DNA of 64,000 bases from Glandiceps talaboti. Its lineage: Eukaryota; Hemichordata; Enteropneusta; Spengelidae. Position numbers and translations under genes: made by a program. Below, in pieces: positions 35,678 to 51,044 of this stretch. The notes under the pieces were generated by a model that saw nothing but the letters and a program-made list of their open reading frames with translations, ran no database searches and was not told where the DNA came from. The DNA is taken from positions 11,439,651 to 11,503,650 of the forward strand of contig NC_135563.1 in NCBI RefSeq assembly GCF_964340395.1, read 5' to 3'. Numbering within the stretch: the stretch's first letter is position 1; each line of letters starts with the position of its first letter.

Positions 35678-38600
35678 CATTTTATTTAGAATTGTCAGTA
35701 TCAACGTTAACTGTAAGGTGATTGGATAGATAGTACAGTTATATAAACGAAAACTAGAATATATGTCGTGTGTTTTAAATTCGAAGCAATCGGGTTGTAG
35801 CTGCGGGGCAAAATACAAATTTACTCACTTACTCTTGGATCTAACCGACTGTTGTCTCGTTCGGTTATTGGACTCTGTCAAAATCGGCAATTTGTATTCA
35901 CAACCCTCTAACTTGAGAAATCGATCTTTAACCGTATTTTCGCATAGTAGTGCAACAGATTTGACAAATCGTCAACTGACTAGCTTATCCAACGAATTCT
36001 ATAAGATAGATGTAAACACTTAGTCGAGTTTATACAACTCAGGTTTTATTCACTTACCTTGTGACGTCAGATAAGATGATGGGGTACAGTCACTTGCATA
36101 TACACTTTCCTCAAAACATTTTTGGATGTCATACAAGACGTGAAGAATTAGAAAAAAAAATCCCAACCCACTGTTAATAACTTCTTTCTTTTGAAGGATT
36201 CCAACGTTATAGTTATCGCCAAATAGTGTGTACATGAAAACCATTCAACATTCGCTTTAGTATTAAGAACATGATCCGTATTGATCTGAACACGTACAAT
36301 GCACAGACGTTCTGTCCGTGACACCACGCTATACAACCACGGTTAATCATCTCATCGGCTTCTTAATCATACCGACATTCATTATTCACTTTAATACTAG
36401 GTTTTTAACATACACCGTAAAGATACCGAAAATGTAGTTGGCGTCTGGCCTTTGCTTTGATTCTTTGTTGAACATGTCTCTGTAGTCGATGTATTGGGAG
36501 TCTATTACTGTTAGCTAGCTGCCGCTGTCTTTGAACTGTATTAGGTAGCACATATTCTTTCTGATGTTGCTTCGCTTTTGTGAAAGGTCGGCTGCGTCGG
36601 AACTGCCAAGTTGTAATTGAAACGGAATTGTTGTGTCCATACATCGAATAGCAGAGAATGAAGGATTCTTGCTGTAAGTCCCTGTGTAACCTTTGGTCGC
36701 TAGCCTTTGACGTGTACACTTTTATTAGATAGACATTGGCCCTGAAAGACATTCAACTGTATTACTGTAATTGTTTCAGTTACGCAAGTTGAAGTCAACC
36801 AATGCCTCGGAACATGCCACATATTATATAGTTGCAGTATAACATTCAACCGTTGGTATTTTGACAATACTGAGCACAGACATCGGATAGAAGAGAGGGG
36901 GAATGCAGGAAATGTGAAGAGATGACAATGAAGTTTACTTAAGTGTTAAACACTAAATGAACTAAAACTAAACACTGTCAGAAATTAAAAAAAAAAAACT
37001 CGTATAAACTTGAATTTATTTTTCTGCGTCCTTCGGTTTGTTTGTGCCAAAACGAGGAAAAGGATGTACTTCAGAGACCAAACGTTAAGCAATCGCTCCA
37101 AGTCATTTTAAACATGTCATTTTTAATCCACATTATTAAATTGGGAAAAGCAATTTTGTTCGAGACTCATTTCAAAAACAACGCCATTATATCTAAAATT
37201 CAGGTAATATCACACAAGATGGCAATCCTAGTATATTGAAGGTACGTTTTACTCTGTAGACACCGATAGTCTTAGCTTTGTCTAATCAGCCTGTCATCAC
37301 CAGCTGATATCGGAAGCCACAGCAAATGTGTTAGAGCCGCAAGCATTGTTTATACAGTAATAAAAAAATCCCTAACATACACACGCATATGATATTGGGA
37401 AGACGATAGTCTACGATACACTTCGGTTTCAAATCTTCAATTTGAATTTCATATTGTCTATTACTCTGGAAAATTAAGTCAGAGAAAAGTTTACGGTTCT
37501 ATTTTCGACAATAATTGAAGCTGAATTGAATTTTTATCCTTGTGGAATGAATGTATGTTGATGAGATTGAACGTCACACACATGCACTATACATTCGTTC
37601 AATAGTGTTTCATCACTTTTTTGTTGAAATAAAGTGACAAGTTGTCAATGCGAAAATGCATTACTTCAGTCTATCTGTCTACCAGGCAACACAACTATGA
37701 TGTTTGTGTAACTGATTGCAAATTGAATATCAAATAAGCTCTAAGGTATATTGGAGACCCATATCGTGTAGTTATGTAGGGCTCAATTCAAGCCTCGGGC
37801 TGAAGCATAACTAAATTGTGTATAAAAATAAACAATTCGTGTGATCTGTGCGATTTCATTTCATTTTCGTCGGGCTTTAATATCTGCCTGCGGAATATTT
37901 AGTCGAAAAATTTGACTTTGGTAAATGACAGAGGTCATCGAACGATAAGTAATATAAATATTACACACACACTTCAGGAAATGCCAATATCAAAGTAATA
38001 ACATCAATGTTGAAGCACTTGAAGGACAGATTCTCTATCCAGCATATGTTGACGCTACAAAATAGTCTTCCCTTTCGGTAAATGATGAACCTGTAAAGTG
38101 TTTGCTCCCCTTGGTGTCTATATGCGTTGTCTTTTAAGAGAGAAGCTACCCAAATTTCGATAACATAAACTGATATTACTTTTCATGAAGCAGCAGGATA
38201 CTGATATCACAGTTTCCTGACTATGCTGTAGTGTATCACGGTCTTGCAGTTCCTTAAAATATTAGTATAAAGTCAAACATGAACACATTCCACCTGTCAA
38301 ACCGACATACTACTAGTCATATGCGGCATATTCCGACAACAAGTTAGAACGAAACTTCAGGTAATATTGAAATCAGAATCAGTTTTTATTCGTGACGGTA
38401 TTGTCAGTTATTTGCTGTAAGGTGCAGTATGTACTCATGTTGGCTAGTCACTAGAGAAAAAAATCACACGTCTATTTCTTTGGGGCACTGTGGGTCACGC
38501 GAACACAGTTTGTTTCCCGGAGGTAGCCTGAGGGAAACAGTATGTATTGGGGGTACTACAGGCCCAAGAGAAATTGAAGTATCGTGTTCACTCATTAGAT

Positions 38601-41600
38601 CAGACAGCATTTGTTTTGTATTACACCAGGTAACCTCCGTGTACTGTATACCTACAATATCATACAGCACTGACTTGCACTATTCCGTAGCGGTGGGGTC
38701 CGTGCTGTTACACAACTACCAACTACTAATGACCAACTTTATTATGCTCAAGCCATTTTCTGAAACAAGTGTTGCAAGTTTGTCTTCGAAAAAGTTCAAA
38801 AATCATTGAGTTCACACACTTACATTTAATGCATCTGACAACATGTACGCAAACATTAGTTAAGTTTCTTGTTAAACAAAATGTTTTAGATTAAAAGATA
38901 ATTACTATACCTGGTAAAGGCATTACATTGCGTCACGAAAATTGTTGACCGGCGACGTTATTTTGCAATGAACAGCGCAAAAAATGGGGATAACCACATG
39001 ACCACACACTGACAAATCAGAACGTGGGAAGCGGATGAAGTGTCTTATAGAATTATCTGTATCGAAAAAGTCTCTTCAGCGTAAGAAAACAACGTTAACG
39101 TTAGAAAGAACATGCCCATGATATGTTTGTTTTGTGCAAGATTGAATAGTGTCACATTAAGTGTTCTAGAAAATTACTGTCTCAAATATCCGAAACAGCT
39201 TCAAATCGCTTCAAGTTTTAATTTATGGACCTGTAGATATACTGGGAATATAACCAATGGCGCCAATATCAATACAGTAACACTATTCCTTTCAAGGAAG
39301 ATGTCTTACTCAGACCTTTTGATAAATTTAAAAGTAAAATCTAACTACACTCGAGATTCGTTTATAACACTTCCCATGCAATGGTTGTCATAACGCTTTG
39401 AGCGTTGATCAAAAAACAGGTTGAATGATAACAAAACTTTGGCGTCGCGACTTTGTCCTTTTAACGTACATCCTCAGACTAACCACTATAGAGTCATCTT
39501 TTCAGACGTACAGAAAACTTCCAAACGTGATTGTGTCATTTTTTAATCGACTGAGGCGTCAGACGCACTTCCTGGAGCACATTACCATTAACGTCATCAA
39601 CAAGTAAGACATTGTCGGTAATCTTAGGAAGTGTGGAGACGTACTGAGAAGTCACATTGAGATGATTGCCATTCCAACGGGGATAAAACTTGTAAAACAT
39701 GCAGAAGTTACCATGACAACATTCTAAATTGATCGAGGATAGAGTTTGCCTGAAGTTACCGGTTTGTATTGAAGTAATGTTACCATCAGCTTCAGACACA
39801 ACATTACACTGCAGTGACTGTACTTTAGGTTAACTAATAAATGTATATAGATTTGGTTAACAGAGAGTGCTCTTATACTGTACACACAATTAAGTAATCA
39901 CGAAAGAACATACCGCCACGTTATTCAGTACCACTTCCATTACACTTTCAGCCACAACATTATCATACTTATCCTCATCAGCATACCACTACCCTCGTAA
40001 CCATTCTCCATCCGTTTCCATTACCACTATCGCCTATCGCGAAAACAACACCAAAGCTAACAACGTCTAATCAGCCAATTTAGGCGAAATTTCAGTAGAC
40101 ACACTGAGTGACAATCCAAATGTTGAGGCTATGAGCATTATCTGACAATTCTGATTTTGAGGCTATGGGCATTGTCTGACAGAATAACGCTTTCTGCCAA
40201 CATTGTACAATTTACAGTGTATCAATTGAACTTGTGTCTTGCCGCTCATATCTACAAAGGAGTTTTTCTCGAAAATCTCAACCATCTGACAGCCAAGAAA
40301 ATTCATAGTCTGTGATTGTCTTGACAACATTTCTTCTTTTTTACATGTAAAGAATAACATTTTGTTTATACAAATAACCCCTCACCAAGTTATCCGGCCT
40401 TGATACTATAATATATGCATACTTTTTTAAATTCAAAGTGGCATTTACAGTTACTCCATAAAAAATCGGAAACTAAAAATGCTGTTATGCTAATATAACG
40501 AAAAACAGAGGACTGGAATATAAAAATAACTGCGTATGGCCATCTTTCGCTTCTGATTACATTTCATCATGGTAAACTAACTGAGAGAAAAGATGAATAC
40601 TACTATGTGCATCTGTCACGCATCCTACAGCATAAACGTATAAATGCCATTTTGTTTTCGCAGATGTATAGTAACGCTAATACAACATACATCCGCTTTG
40701 TACCAAAAATAAAAATAATTTCTAAGTATTTAAGTTATTAGCTGAATATCGTGCTACAAGGATCTTGTGTTCTTATCACTACATTTAATATAGAACCACG
40801 TCTCACGAGATTGCCCTTTGTATCGATACACATGGTATTGAGAATCTTGGATTGTGCCTTGTGAAGATTATACTTCAAAACATTGCTTCATATACTACTA
40901 GTACATTATTTTGCTCAGTTTAATGCATATTAATAAATCTACTGCACCTGCTACTGTCTCCTGACCGGCCTATGGCTACCCTGTGTCATTTGTTGACATA
41001 AACCAGTACCACAGGATTGTTACAGGGTCTGCACAGAACCGAAATTTTATTTGGTATGTACAATGGCAGATGTTTATACTTCCATTAAATACGTAATGTA
41101 TTTGGGTAAAACACACAACTTTCCCTATAAACGAGATGCTGGTTTGATAACTCGCATCTAAGCATTCGAAATGTGATTGTTTCTAAAGTATCGTTGGATC
41201 ATGGAACGCTTTATTCATTCACATTCACAGCTTCTTAGCAGAGATTGAAAATTCTCTCTCATTTCTTACAACTTTTCCATTATTAGTATTCCAAGCGTAC
41301 GCCAAAGGCTTCCTTTTCCATAACAGAAGACTGAGTCTCGGGACTTACAAAAAAGCAAAATACCTTACACCTGTAAACTTATATGTTTGCAAAAGATTAA
41401 AAACCAATCAGTTTTTCACTATATTTGTCTTGCTTGAAACCTAAAAATCTTGACCTACTGTATAGTCAACACTGAGTTTGTCATTTTATTTCTTGCAAAA
41501 ATTAAAGGTGTTCATTTATCACTTTTTTGAACGTTAAAACCAATTGATGTTTTTCCATATGCGAAGTGCCGACACGGCCTTAGGAATTTTCAAAAAGACG

Positions 41601-42231
41601 TACGCTATAGCTACTTTAAAGGTCGTTAAAAACTATATGGTTTAGCTGATTGCCTGAATTTGAGGTCTGCATGAACTGTCGTCATGATCACTGATGAGTT
41701 ACTAACTGCAAGAGCTACAAAGTTTTGTATAATTCAAACCAACATTACTGGTTACTTATAGGAAATACTTTATCTTCGAATATTTAAGAAATGTTTACAT
41801 GCTTCATTTGTACAACCCACAGAAGAGATTAAACGTTTGGCTGATGTTATACGTTGATTTATATATACACTAGGAACAACTTACTTCATGAGCAGGTCAT
41901 TGCACAACAAGGTTCCGTGTAATGTTCCATTCGTGCGTAATGTAATGTCCTCGAGCTCTACAATGGTTTAAATTAACCGCAAATCATCAATGGGTAGAAA
42001 TGATTGCATTTAGACTGTGGACAATATCTCAATTTACTCATTTGTTGATTGAATGAAACTATCAAGTACAACTAAGTTTGATATTTCAAATTGAGATTGC
42101 TGTTGTTTACGTGTTTGACATTAACTTTACGTTGTGTTTGTAATGTAAGTAGATCATGTTAAGGGATGGTTCTTTTACATTTAATGGTACGTTAATCTCC
42201 CATGAAATGGTGTAGTGTCAAACAAATCTCC

Positions 42232-42261
42232 CCCCTCTGTGTGTGTGTGTGTGTGTGTGTG

Positions 42262-42344
<83 letters not shown>
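42232..42344 (+). repeat. (GT)n-(CT)n microsatellite
   Basis: About 12 GT units are followed by about 40 CT units. No gene flanks it. Confidence 0.95.
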
Positions 42345-42348
<4 letters not shown>

Positions 42349-43294
42349 TTAAAACTTCATCAAGCAGCTGATGAAACTTGGCGTATGAATTGCGATGGTA
42401 AATTGCAGGTGTTTTGTAAAATTAAATTTATTAACTCGCTTACAGTCATAGCCACATAGTATACAATTTAATTGGATTTTGCACTATGCTCGTTTTCGAT
42501 CAGACATTGCGACTTACTGTATTTTGTATAGTGACACTTTATATGGATGTTATAGTATACAACGCCCATATAAATAAACGTCATATTTTACTTATAAACA
42601 TACATATCAAGCATCGTCTGACGTGTGAAAAGGCAGTGACTCGACACTGGCACGTACAACTTCTAAGGGCAAGTGGATTTGACATAGGGACTCTATAATT
42701 GAAGGCAGACACAGGTTAATTATGTAAGTGATGATGACTTTAAGGGGTTGCGAATAAATACTTCCGAAAAAGTGTTTTAGTTGGAAGCTTTTCTTAAGGA
42801 CAAGCACGTGCTTATCAGGTCTAAGTAATGGCAACATTTAGAAAACATAAACCAAGTGTGAGAATTAAGATACTTGGTTAGTACTTTATTACACCAGGGA
42901 ATGTATCAGCCAATATTTGCTGAAAAGTAATCAAGGTACCATGTGAATTGCCTACACTTAAAAAAGCCTAAAGTGTTCTATGATGTAATTTGATGAAGTC
43001 TTATTATGTCATAAGATTGAAAACAACTATTAGTCGTGTCAGAACAGAAAATCCACCCTTTAGTATTAACATAGGGATGAATCCATCCATCCATGCATCC
43101 ACCCCACATACACACACACGCACAGCAAAGACCGAATTTGACACCGTGTGCTCAAATGTATTTTTACACCTAATACCGTCTATATAGATAATATGTGCAT
43201 GGTATGCTTATGTTAACTTTTTATACCAAACTTTACCAAACTAACAGATTATTATATTAAAAAATAACTAACTAAGCAACAAAATAACTAGAAG

Positions 43295-43700
43295 CCTGTG
43301 ACTCATTAGTGCAAGTGTGCGTATCGTTCTCAGGGTATTTGCACGATTGCTTGCATATGGTGTTCCCTGAGGTCGTACTCAAACGAGAGTAGCAAATGAA
43401 ATGTAAGTTCTGAATATGACATTTTTGGATCGTAACATAAGCATGAGTAAAATACTCTGAGTACCAACACTGCCGGTCATACATCATAGGTTTTTGTTAT
43501 TTTCTTTTATATCAAAAACACCAACTTTCCGTAAAAAAACCATACTGTGCTCACGCGATTTCGTGTATACTATAAGGAGCGATCGCGCGCTCATTTGCAT
43601 ACCAGCATACAGTAATGTTTTGCGGTGTTACATGCATTGCATTGCACCACCAGTGCAAGTTATCAATGCCCTATATAAATATAATCACATGTTGCCTTCT
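43295..43700 (+). repeat. Octamer-rich dispersed repeat, copy 4
   Basis: Diverged member with cagggtatttgcac, gagtaccaacactg, tcatttgcatacc and ccagtgcaagttatc in the family order, in the gene-poor interval. Confidence 0.65.
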
Positions 43701-46700
43701 TACAGTTGGGTAACTTTATTTAGATTCAACAGAACAGAACAGACGTGAGACATTAAAGTGGGCATCGCATTTCTATTACCTTCCACGGGAGTATCCTGTA
43801 GTGTTTAGTGATATCGAGCAAATAGCTATAACATTTCTATATACGTGTATTCCTCTAATGACGCCTGCTAAGATTGTTGCTGTCCACTGTTGATCAGAAT
43901 ACATAAACATCACGTACATATCCGGGAAAAACTACCTTGGTTCGGATATAATGAGCACAAGATCAGCCAACAAAGTTGCCGCTAGCCGTTTCATTTTGTT
44001 TGAATACCTGTTATTTGCCAGCCGCTGAGAAAAACACATTTCGTTCTGCACATTTACATTTGCGTGGCCAGTTATACCAATTTACGACAGTACTTTAAGA
44101 AGTAATGCTGCGAAATTAAACGCTGAACACTGTACATTAAAATCATCTGTGTCTCTTCGTCGGTAAAATATGGCATATTGTGATCCTTACGTGCACTGTA
44201 AAATATAAACACCGTACACACGAGTGAATCGATATACATTTAAAAGATGTTATTAAATATAATTATCTATAGTCAAATAGTGATTTTCATCACTATCTTA
44301 ACATATTAAGACGGAGCTATTGTTCTCACCGACGAAGCGTAATACACAGAACATATAATAACAGAATCCCAGTCCAGGAAAATAGAATATGAAAAAACAA
44401 CATTATGATACAGCATATATAAATTTGTGACCAATAAAATGAAATGTTGTTGTTAGTCTTCGCACAAATAAATTAGGAATGAGGATAAACATCGAATGGA
44501 AAAGTGTCTAATGTCTTGGAAGAAATTTGATTTTGTTTAAAGCATACTATAAGTGTCAACGCATTCAGCTTTTACATTTTTTCTTCGACATTTTGCTGTT
44601 GACTTTGTGATGGTTGCATGTTCGTATGACAACAAGCATTGAAGGATTCTTTTACATGAGCACCATAAGTCAATTGAATGATATTTTGAATCGTCACCTT
44701 TGAATACATTTATTATGGGTCATTGATTTTGCCAGTTGAATAAATGTAGAAAGAAGTTCATTTTCTGGATAGCGTGTTGCGATTGAACCATAATCTTATA
44801 TATGCGAATTGTTGTAAAATTTGACAGAAAAATCAATATTAGATGTATCAGACGGCGGCATTTTCGCCTTAAAAATATTCTCAGCAGCTGTTATTCGATA
44901 TTCGCAAGCCTTTATCGTACACAGCCTAATGATATTTGACAGAAAAGAAATATCCAATTGATTACTTCGAAGTTGTTTTTAGTCAATTGAGTGCTCTTTG
45001 TTTTTTCTTTATGATATGAGTTTTATCAAAATGTTGATAGTTCACACCATTGTCCTTGAAATAGAAATAAGTCCTGTCTATATCGGCTACACTTCCTCTT
45101 ATTTCGTCTTCCATACATCTTTAACATTTCATTTTACGAGCAAATGTGATTTTACGAGCAAATGTTCAGTTTTACCAATACGTATCGCAGATGTATAGAC
45201 TTATGAAACTGTTACATTTCAACAACGTGTATCGGCAAATTGGTACGAATATTACAGATACAAGTGAGGCATCTCTCCAATAAGTTTATCTTAATCCTCC
45301 GTAAGGAAAAACTCGCATTGTATTCTTAGCAAGGGCTAGGTAGATGTAACATTCTAAAACTGCATGTTTCATGAAAAAATAGTGTCATGAAAATCGGTGA
45401 ATGAAACATATAGTAAAGTTAGAAGATGAATGTTTAAAGGCTACAATTTAATGAACTGAAAAAAACCTCGACTTGGGTTCTCCGAATACGTGCACGTCGC
45501 AATTAAGAACACAATTTAACGTTATTTGTTCTTATAACTACGGTCTCCACCGGTGACAATCTGAGATTACAAGGCGTGTCATATAAAACGATTTGCCGTC
45601 AGCCACACTTTACATACATTGCTTCATTGATCTGACAATGCAAACGATAAGAATTTAATTTGCAAACAGTTGGAAATTAGGTTCGGGGAAAGAAAATTAT
45701 ATTGATTTTGATATCAGCACGGAGACAAACTTTGAAACGTTTCACGTCATTCATTTTTCAAATTTATTTCTGACTTGTTAGGTTCGAATAACTCATCCGT
45801 ACCATCACATAACAAACACGTTTAGGACAGCTGATATCACAAACAGTAACGAGGTTTACAATCTGTAATTACGCTACGTTTAACATACCATTTTCAGAGA
45901 ATTCAAGAAAATGTTGAAAGATGGTATTTTTATACTCGTTGGTATAGTGATATATTTACTAGATGTGGTTATTACCTTCGTTAGGAGATAACACTTTATA
46001 GTACAGAATACATCTCGAGTTATTAACAGCCTAAATTTATGAATAAACGTAAATTCATTTAAAGAGAAGTCACATGACCTGTTTTCACACTTAAGTTCAA
46101 AAACCATCATTAAATGTGGAGCAAATAAAATATGGAGCTCGATGTATCCACGAGTATTTATATGAGCACGTTTTGCATTACCTTCTACATGACCCAAGCA
46201 CAGTAAGCGACTTGAATTCATTCGAATTTCAAATTCATAAACGCGCCATCAGACAGAGTTCTCTTTATTCTAGTGTATAGGCAAATTTGCGCTGGAATGG
46301 TAATATAAATCTTGTACGTTTTGAGAAGAGCATGTTTTTCTAATTCTATCATAGGTATTGTTCATCAAAGTCAATGTGGCCACACGGTAGCATTACACAT
46401 TAAGTAGATCGTCACGTTCATGTAAACAATAGGCTATTTGCACAGACATAAATAGTCCAAAAGTTACTCATTTGATTTGGTATTTTAAATGGATTTCATG
46501 TTTTCGCAAAGAAATGATGTACTGATTCAAACATTATTCATTAAGTCTTACTAAATTACTCCGACATTTTAAGGAATTAGAGAGTTGTATACCTATCGAT
46601 ACAGTGGAGCTGAAGGCTCCTAATGTACATCTCTGGATATTGTATTTTGCTTCAACTATTGCCAAGGTGTTAGTATTCACTATATGTAAACCTTGTTCGT

Positions 46701-48829
46701 CTACAGATTGCTGAAAATTTCAAGTTCTTCCACATAAAGCCACAAATGAACTATCAACTGCTAGAAGCGGCAATCTTTATATATGCATTTTGTTACATCG
46801 TTTCCCAATTGTACTTATGAGAAATTATTCAATTGATTGAAGCAACCTCCAATTCTTAGACATTTCAAATCGATCATCGTATCGATCTGGTATAAGAAAT
46901 CTAATTTTACTTATCCTTAAGATAGAACCGCCATCAGTAAAGTGGATTTTTTATTATGTTTTTAAAATACTCTCTGTGTGCTAGTTTCAAATAACATTAC
47001 AAGATAGCGCTGAAAGAACCCTATGTTCGCTTTGCAAACCAAAGGTAACAGTCACATGGTATGCAGATAACAAATGCATTGGAACGTCACGTAAATACGT
47101 GAACCGTGAAGCAAAGTGTAGTATAACATTCACTTTGAAACATACGCGTAAGTTCTACAATTGGCTGGCTGTTACATTAAGCAATACGTCATGGGTATGT
47201 TTGTCTAGAGAGCACATTCTCAGATGTTCTTATCAACTACAAATTGCTTTTTGAGAATAATCAAAAATAAGATCTCAAATTCGTACGATGTTCTTATCAC
47301 TACGCTTTGAATAATGGGATAAACCACGACAGAAACACATTTGTGATCCTTGCATTTCTAAAAGTATTATCTTACATCACTTTCAAAGAAAGTACAGTAT
47401 GTGCATTACCCCTGAAAAGTTACGTATGGCAACAGGTCACGTTAAGGCCATTCATACATCTTCTGCATGGCTTGCCAGAGCAATAAAGCGTATATAGACG
47501 GGAGGCTGCCTGTAGCCTTGATCAAAAAAGTAATCTGATCTACCACAAGTTTTACACTACAGTGAACATTGCAAAGAAGTATGTATAATGTTCAACTTAT
47601 CAGTTTCACTCGATGACGCATACTAGTGGAGATAGGCAGTCAATACTTACCAAGGTACATTTTATGTTTCTTCTCCGACAAAATTCCATATATTTGATAC
47701 GGAAAATACAAGAAGCTAACATTAACGACCTTTCTCAGCAAGGATATATTGTCTGTCAAGTTGTAAAAGTAACACATCACATGTTAACTATATGATTAAA
47801 TCATATTCCTCCGCGCTGGTTTCATGCTATGGGCATCTGAAGTGTCGAACAGGCATATTCTATCATTGGGCAGAGTTGTTGACTTGATAATTGGACCTAA
47901 CAGCATTTTCAAAATCCTGCTCCTAGTTGTAATATAATTATATCCATGTGATATCCATGTTGAATGTGTAGCTAAAATGTATATATTGTGTAGGAGTACC
48001 AATCAGATACAATGTTATAAAAATTTGTAAAACACAGAATCACAAGTCATTGTGTAATCGAGGAGCAAATTTCCCATCTCAACACCTAATATTCTAAGTG
48101 GATTTTGCCAAATGCAAAATTAAATGCAGCAAAGTGTTTATTTTTTCTGTACGTAGGTCAACATGAGGAGCCTTCTACACGGGAGACAATGACCCCAATA
48201 GAATAACAACATCGACGGTGAAGCCACGCATGAAATGACTTTGAACGACAGTTAGTGTACGCACAGTCTGACTTCGACTTCGACGGATATTACACGTCTG
48301 CAGACGTCGTCATCCATTATTAACTTATCACGTTTAAGTAACACATCTATTTACTTTACCTCCCACAATCACTGTCTCGAGGTAAATCCATGCCATCATG
48401 CATGCTAGCCGTGATAATCTCAAAGATGTCTTTCTAAATTTGAAGGAAACGATAATCATTTTGACGAGAATAAGTGTCGATAATACCCAAAAGGCTCAAC
48501 ATCAAGACATTAAGCGATTTCCAACGAGCATTGTAGATTCCTAAATGTGTGACCTAGTATGAGGCGTAGCTGTATGAAGAATAAGTAGCTCCAGGACATC
48601 TCTGTGGATTTGCCACATTAACATATTCTATAGGAACCATACAATATATGTATTTGATACTTGTATGATATAATATTAAGTATTTATTGAATGTCTTTAT
48701 ACCACAGAAGCCTTCATTCCATACGCTATGTTTAGTCATTGTTATATCTGCGGTACAGCTTTAACAACACCGCATTGAGGATTATGGAAAATTTAGCAAA
48801 CAGACCCGGAGTATAAATTGCAATGACAC

Positions 48830-48975
48830 ACACATCATCATCATCATCATCATCACCATCACCATCATCAACATCATCATCATCTTCATCTTCAGCTACC
48901 ACCACCACCATCATCATCATCATCTTCAGCTACCACCACCACCACCACCACCACCACCACCACCACCACCACCAT
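48830..48975 (+). repeat. (CAT/CAC)n array with internal duplication
   Basis: CAT-rich tracts contain the segment catcttcagctaccaccacc twice, then a pure CAC run. Confidence 0.93.
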
Positions 48976-49442
48976 AGTTGAAATTAACCATGACAATAGT
49001 GACATTCGTGTATTACATAAAACGGTCATGACTTGATGTCATTGCATTTCGAGACAATGTATGAACAGAACGAGTTCTAATTATGTAACTGAACAATATA
49101 AACTAAGTTCTGAAAATAATGTAAAACTAGGATCCATAGAGCTAATACAGATTCCAATGTTCAGTTCTTTGCAATATTCTACCTACATGAATTGTTACTT
49201 AAGTTGAGAATTACATTCCCCCGGCTATGTTATGAACAGGACTTTTCAATAAATCTTAAGCCAGGTTTAAAGTAGTTGTTATAGTTGCAATTCTCAGTTG
49301 GTAAGAATTAATAGAAATGGTGCGATGCTTTTGTTCGGTTCAGTCATAAACGATTATATGCTGAGAGGTTAACAATGAAGTTTGTTGTGAGCCCATATCA
49401 AACCACATTTTGGCGGCACAGCGAATATAACACACAAAATAC

Positions 49443-49444
49443 AC

Positions 49445-49475
<31 letters not shown>

Positions 49476-49512
49476 TGTATGTATGTATGTATGTGCGTGC
49501 GTGCGTGCGTGC

Positions 49513-49577
<65 letters not shown>

Positions 49578-49600
49578 CGCATGTGCGTGTGTGCATACAT
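49443..49600 (+). repeat. (GTAT)n, (GTGC)n and (GT)n microsatellite
   Basis: Successive GTAT, GTGC and GT tracts. Open frames on both strands are artefacts. Confidence 0.96.
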
Positions 49601-49689
49601 GCAAGTAAGTATGTTCTGTGAGCGTATATACATATTTTTTATGGTAAATTGGTACCGGATAAGAGACATATTTATAACACTTTAAAACA

Positions 49690-49925
49690 TTTTTAAAAAG
49701 TATTACAGAATTTAAGCATTGTATGTTTCTTTTCAATATCCAATATTTTGAAATGTATTTAAGCATGGCATATTTCTTTTAAATATCACCCCATTTTATG
49801 AATGATATAGTATTTAACCGTGGCTCACTTCTTTTAGATGTCAACCAATTCTTTGAATATTACAGTAATTTAGCATGACCAATATTTTGAATACTATAAT
49901 ATTTAAGCATGGCCTAATTCTCTGA
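49690..49925 (+). repeat. Degenerate tandem repeat of about 60 bp
   Basis: About four diverged units share attacagaatttaagcat, tggcatatttcttttaaata and a ccaat-ttttgaa block. Confidence 0.65.
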
Positions 49926-50579
49926 GATACCGTTGAGCAATACAGAGTACGCGACACATTCATATGAATCATTCAGTGGTGGTCATGCTACTTTTCACAG
50001 AATGGAGTCCATATTTTCCACTACTAGTATTCGTACACTGCCCCTGGGGTATATAATATAGAGATTCCGTTCAAGCTTGTATCTCTATGTCAACACTAAG
50101 TAGTTTACTTGTGTACCACATTCTTAGCAATATGTGTGAGTGAATATTTTCTTCTAAATATTTATGTGCATGATATGAATTATCTTGAGGCCCATGTCAC
50201 TCTTGTTAGAATATTAATCATATTGTCTGAGCATACATGCTTTAGTTCATTTGTTCAATTCTTTTCTTGTTTTTCAAGACTTGGATTAAGTATCTACTGC
50301 AAATTTGAAGATTTCCTTAAATATGGTAATCCTCTCATTCGACTTTGACTTTACGGTGAATGTAGTAATGTACCATGTATCTGTATATATTGCAAAAGTT
50401 GGGTAACCAGTTTGATAGGGCAGTATCGTGGTATTTTGTTTGAACTTCTTATCTTCTACGCTAATTTTGGGAGATAGGAGTGTTGTTGTGGTAACCAGTA
50501 CAATATAAGTATTGAGTAGCCTTTTGTAAGGGTGGATAAAACTATTATTTGTCGTGTTGAAGCAAGAATTACTCCACAT

Positions 50580-50702
50580 TTAACATACATAACCATAACT
50601 TAACAAACATTAACACGTTTCTAAAACGTAGAGGCCTTATTTTAACATATGTTACCATAATTTAACATTACATTAACACGTTTCTAAAACGTAGAGGCCT
50701 GA
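50580..50702 (+). repeat. Direct duplication of about 60 bp
   Basis: The segment attaacacgtttctaaaacg followed by tagaggcct occurs twice, with a preceding taccataatttaaca-type block in each copy. Confidence 0.85.
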
Positions 50703-51044
50703 ATTGTGTTCGGTAGTCTGGGCAGGAAAGGTGTTTTGTCACTGGGAGTTGCATAGCCAATTAATATGGCCCTGATTGTGACGTGAAATGAGAATAAATA
50801 TATTACTATTGCTTGTGAATATTTCAATGAAATACTAGTGAGGGGCTATATGAGATATCCATTTCTAAATACGAACATTTTAATGGAAAGGAAAATTTCA
50901 TTTTGTTTTACCTTTAGGGGGTCAATTTTATTATGTCTCATACTATACTATCGCAAACGGCAAGCATATTTATTCCTGATGTGATAGAAAATGGAAGCTA
51001 CAACCTAAATATATATGGATATGTGTGTAATGGACTATAACATA

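Noticed and set aside
42600-42840. Sequence with gaataaatacttccg and ttatcaggtct resembling transposon ends, and similar text near 52320 and 62560
   Set aside because: Similarity is limited to short motifs. No shared boundaries or coding remnant could be shown.
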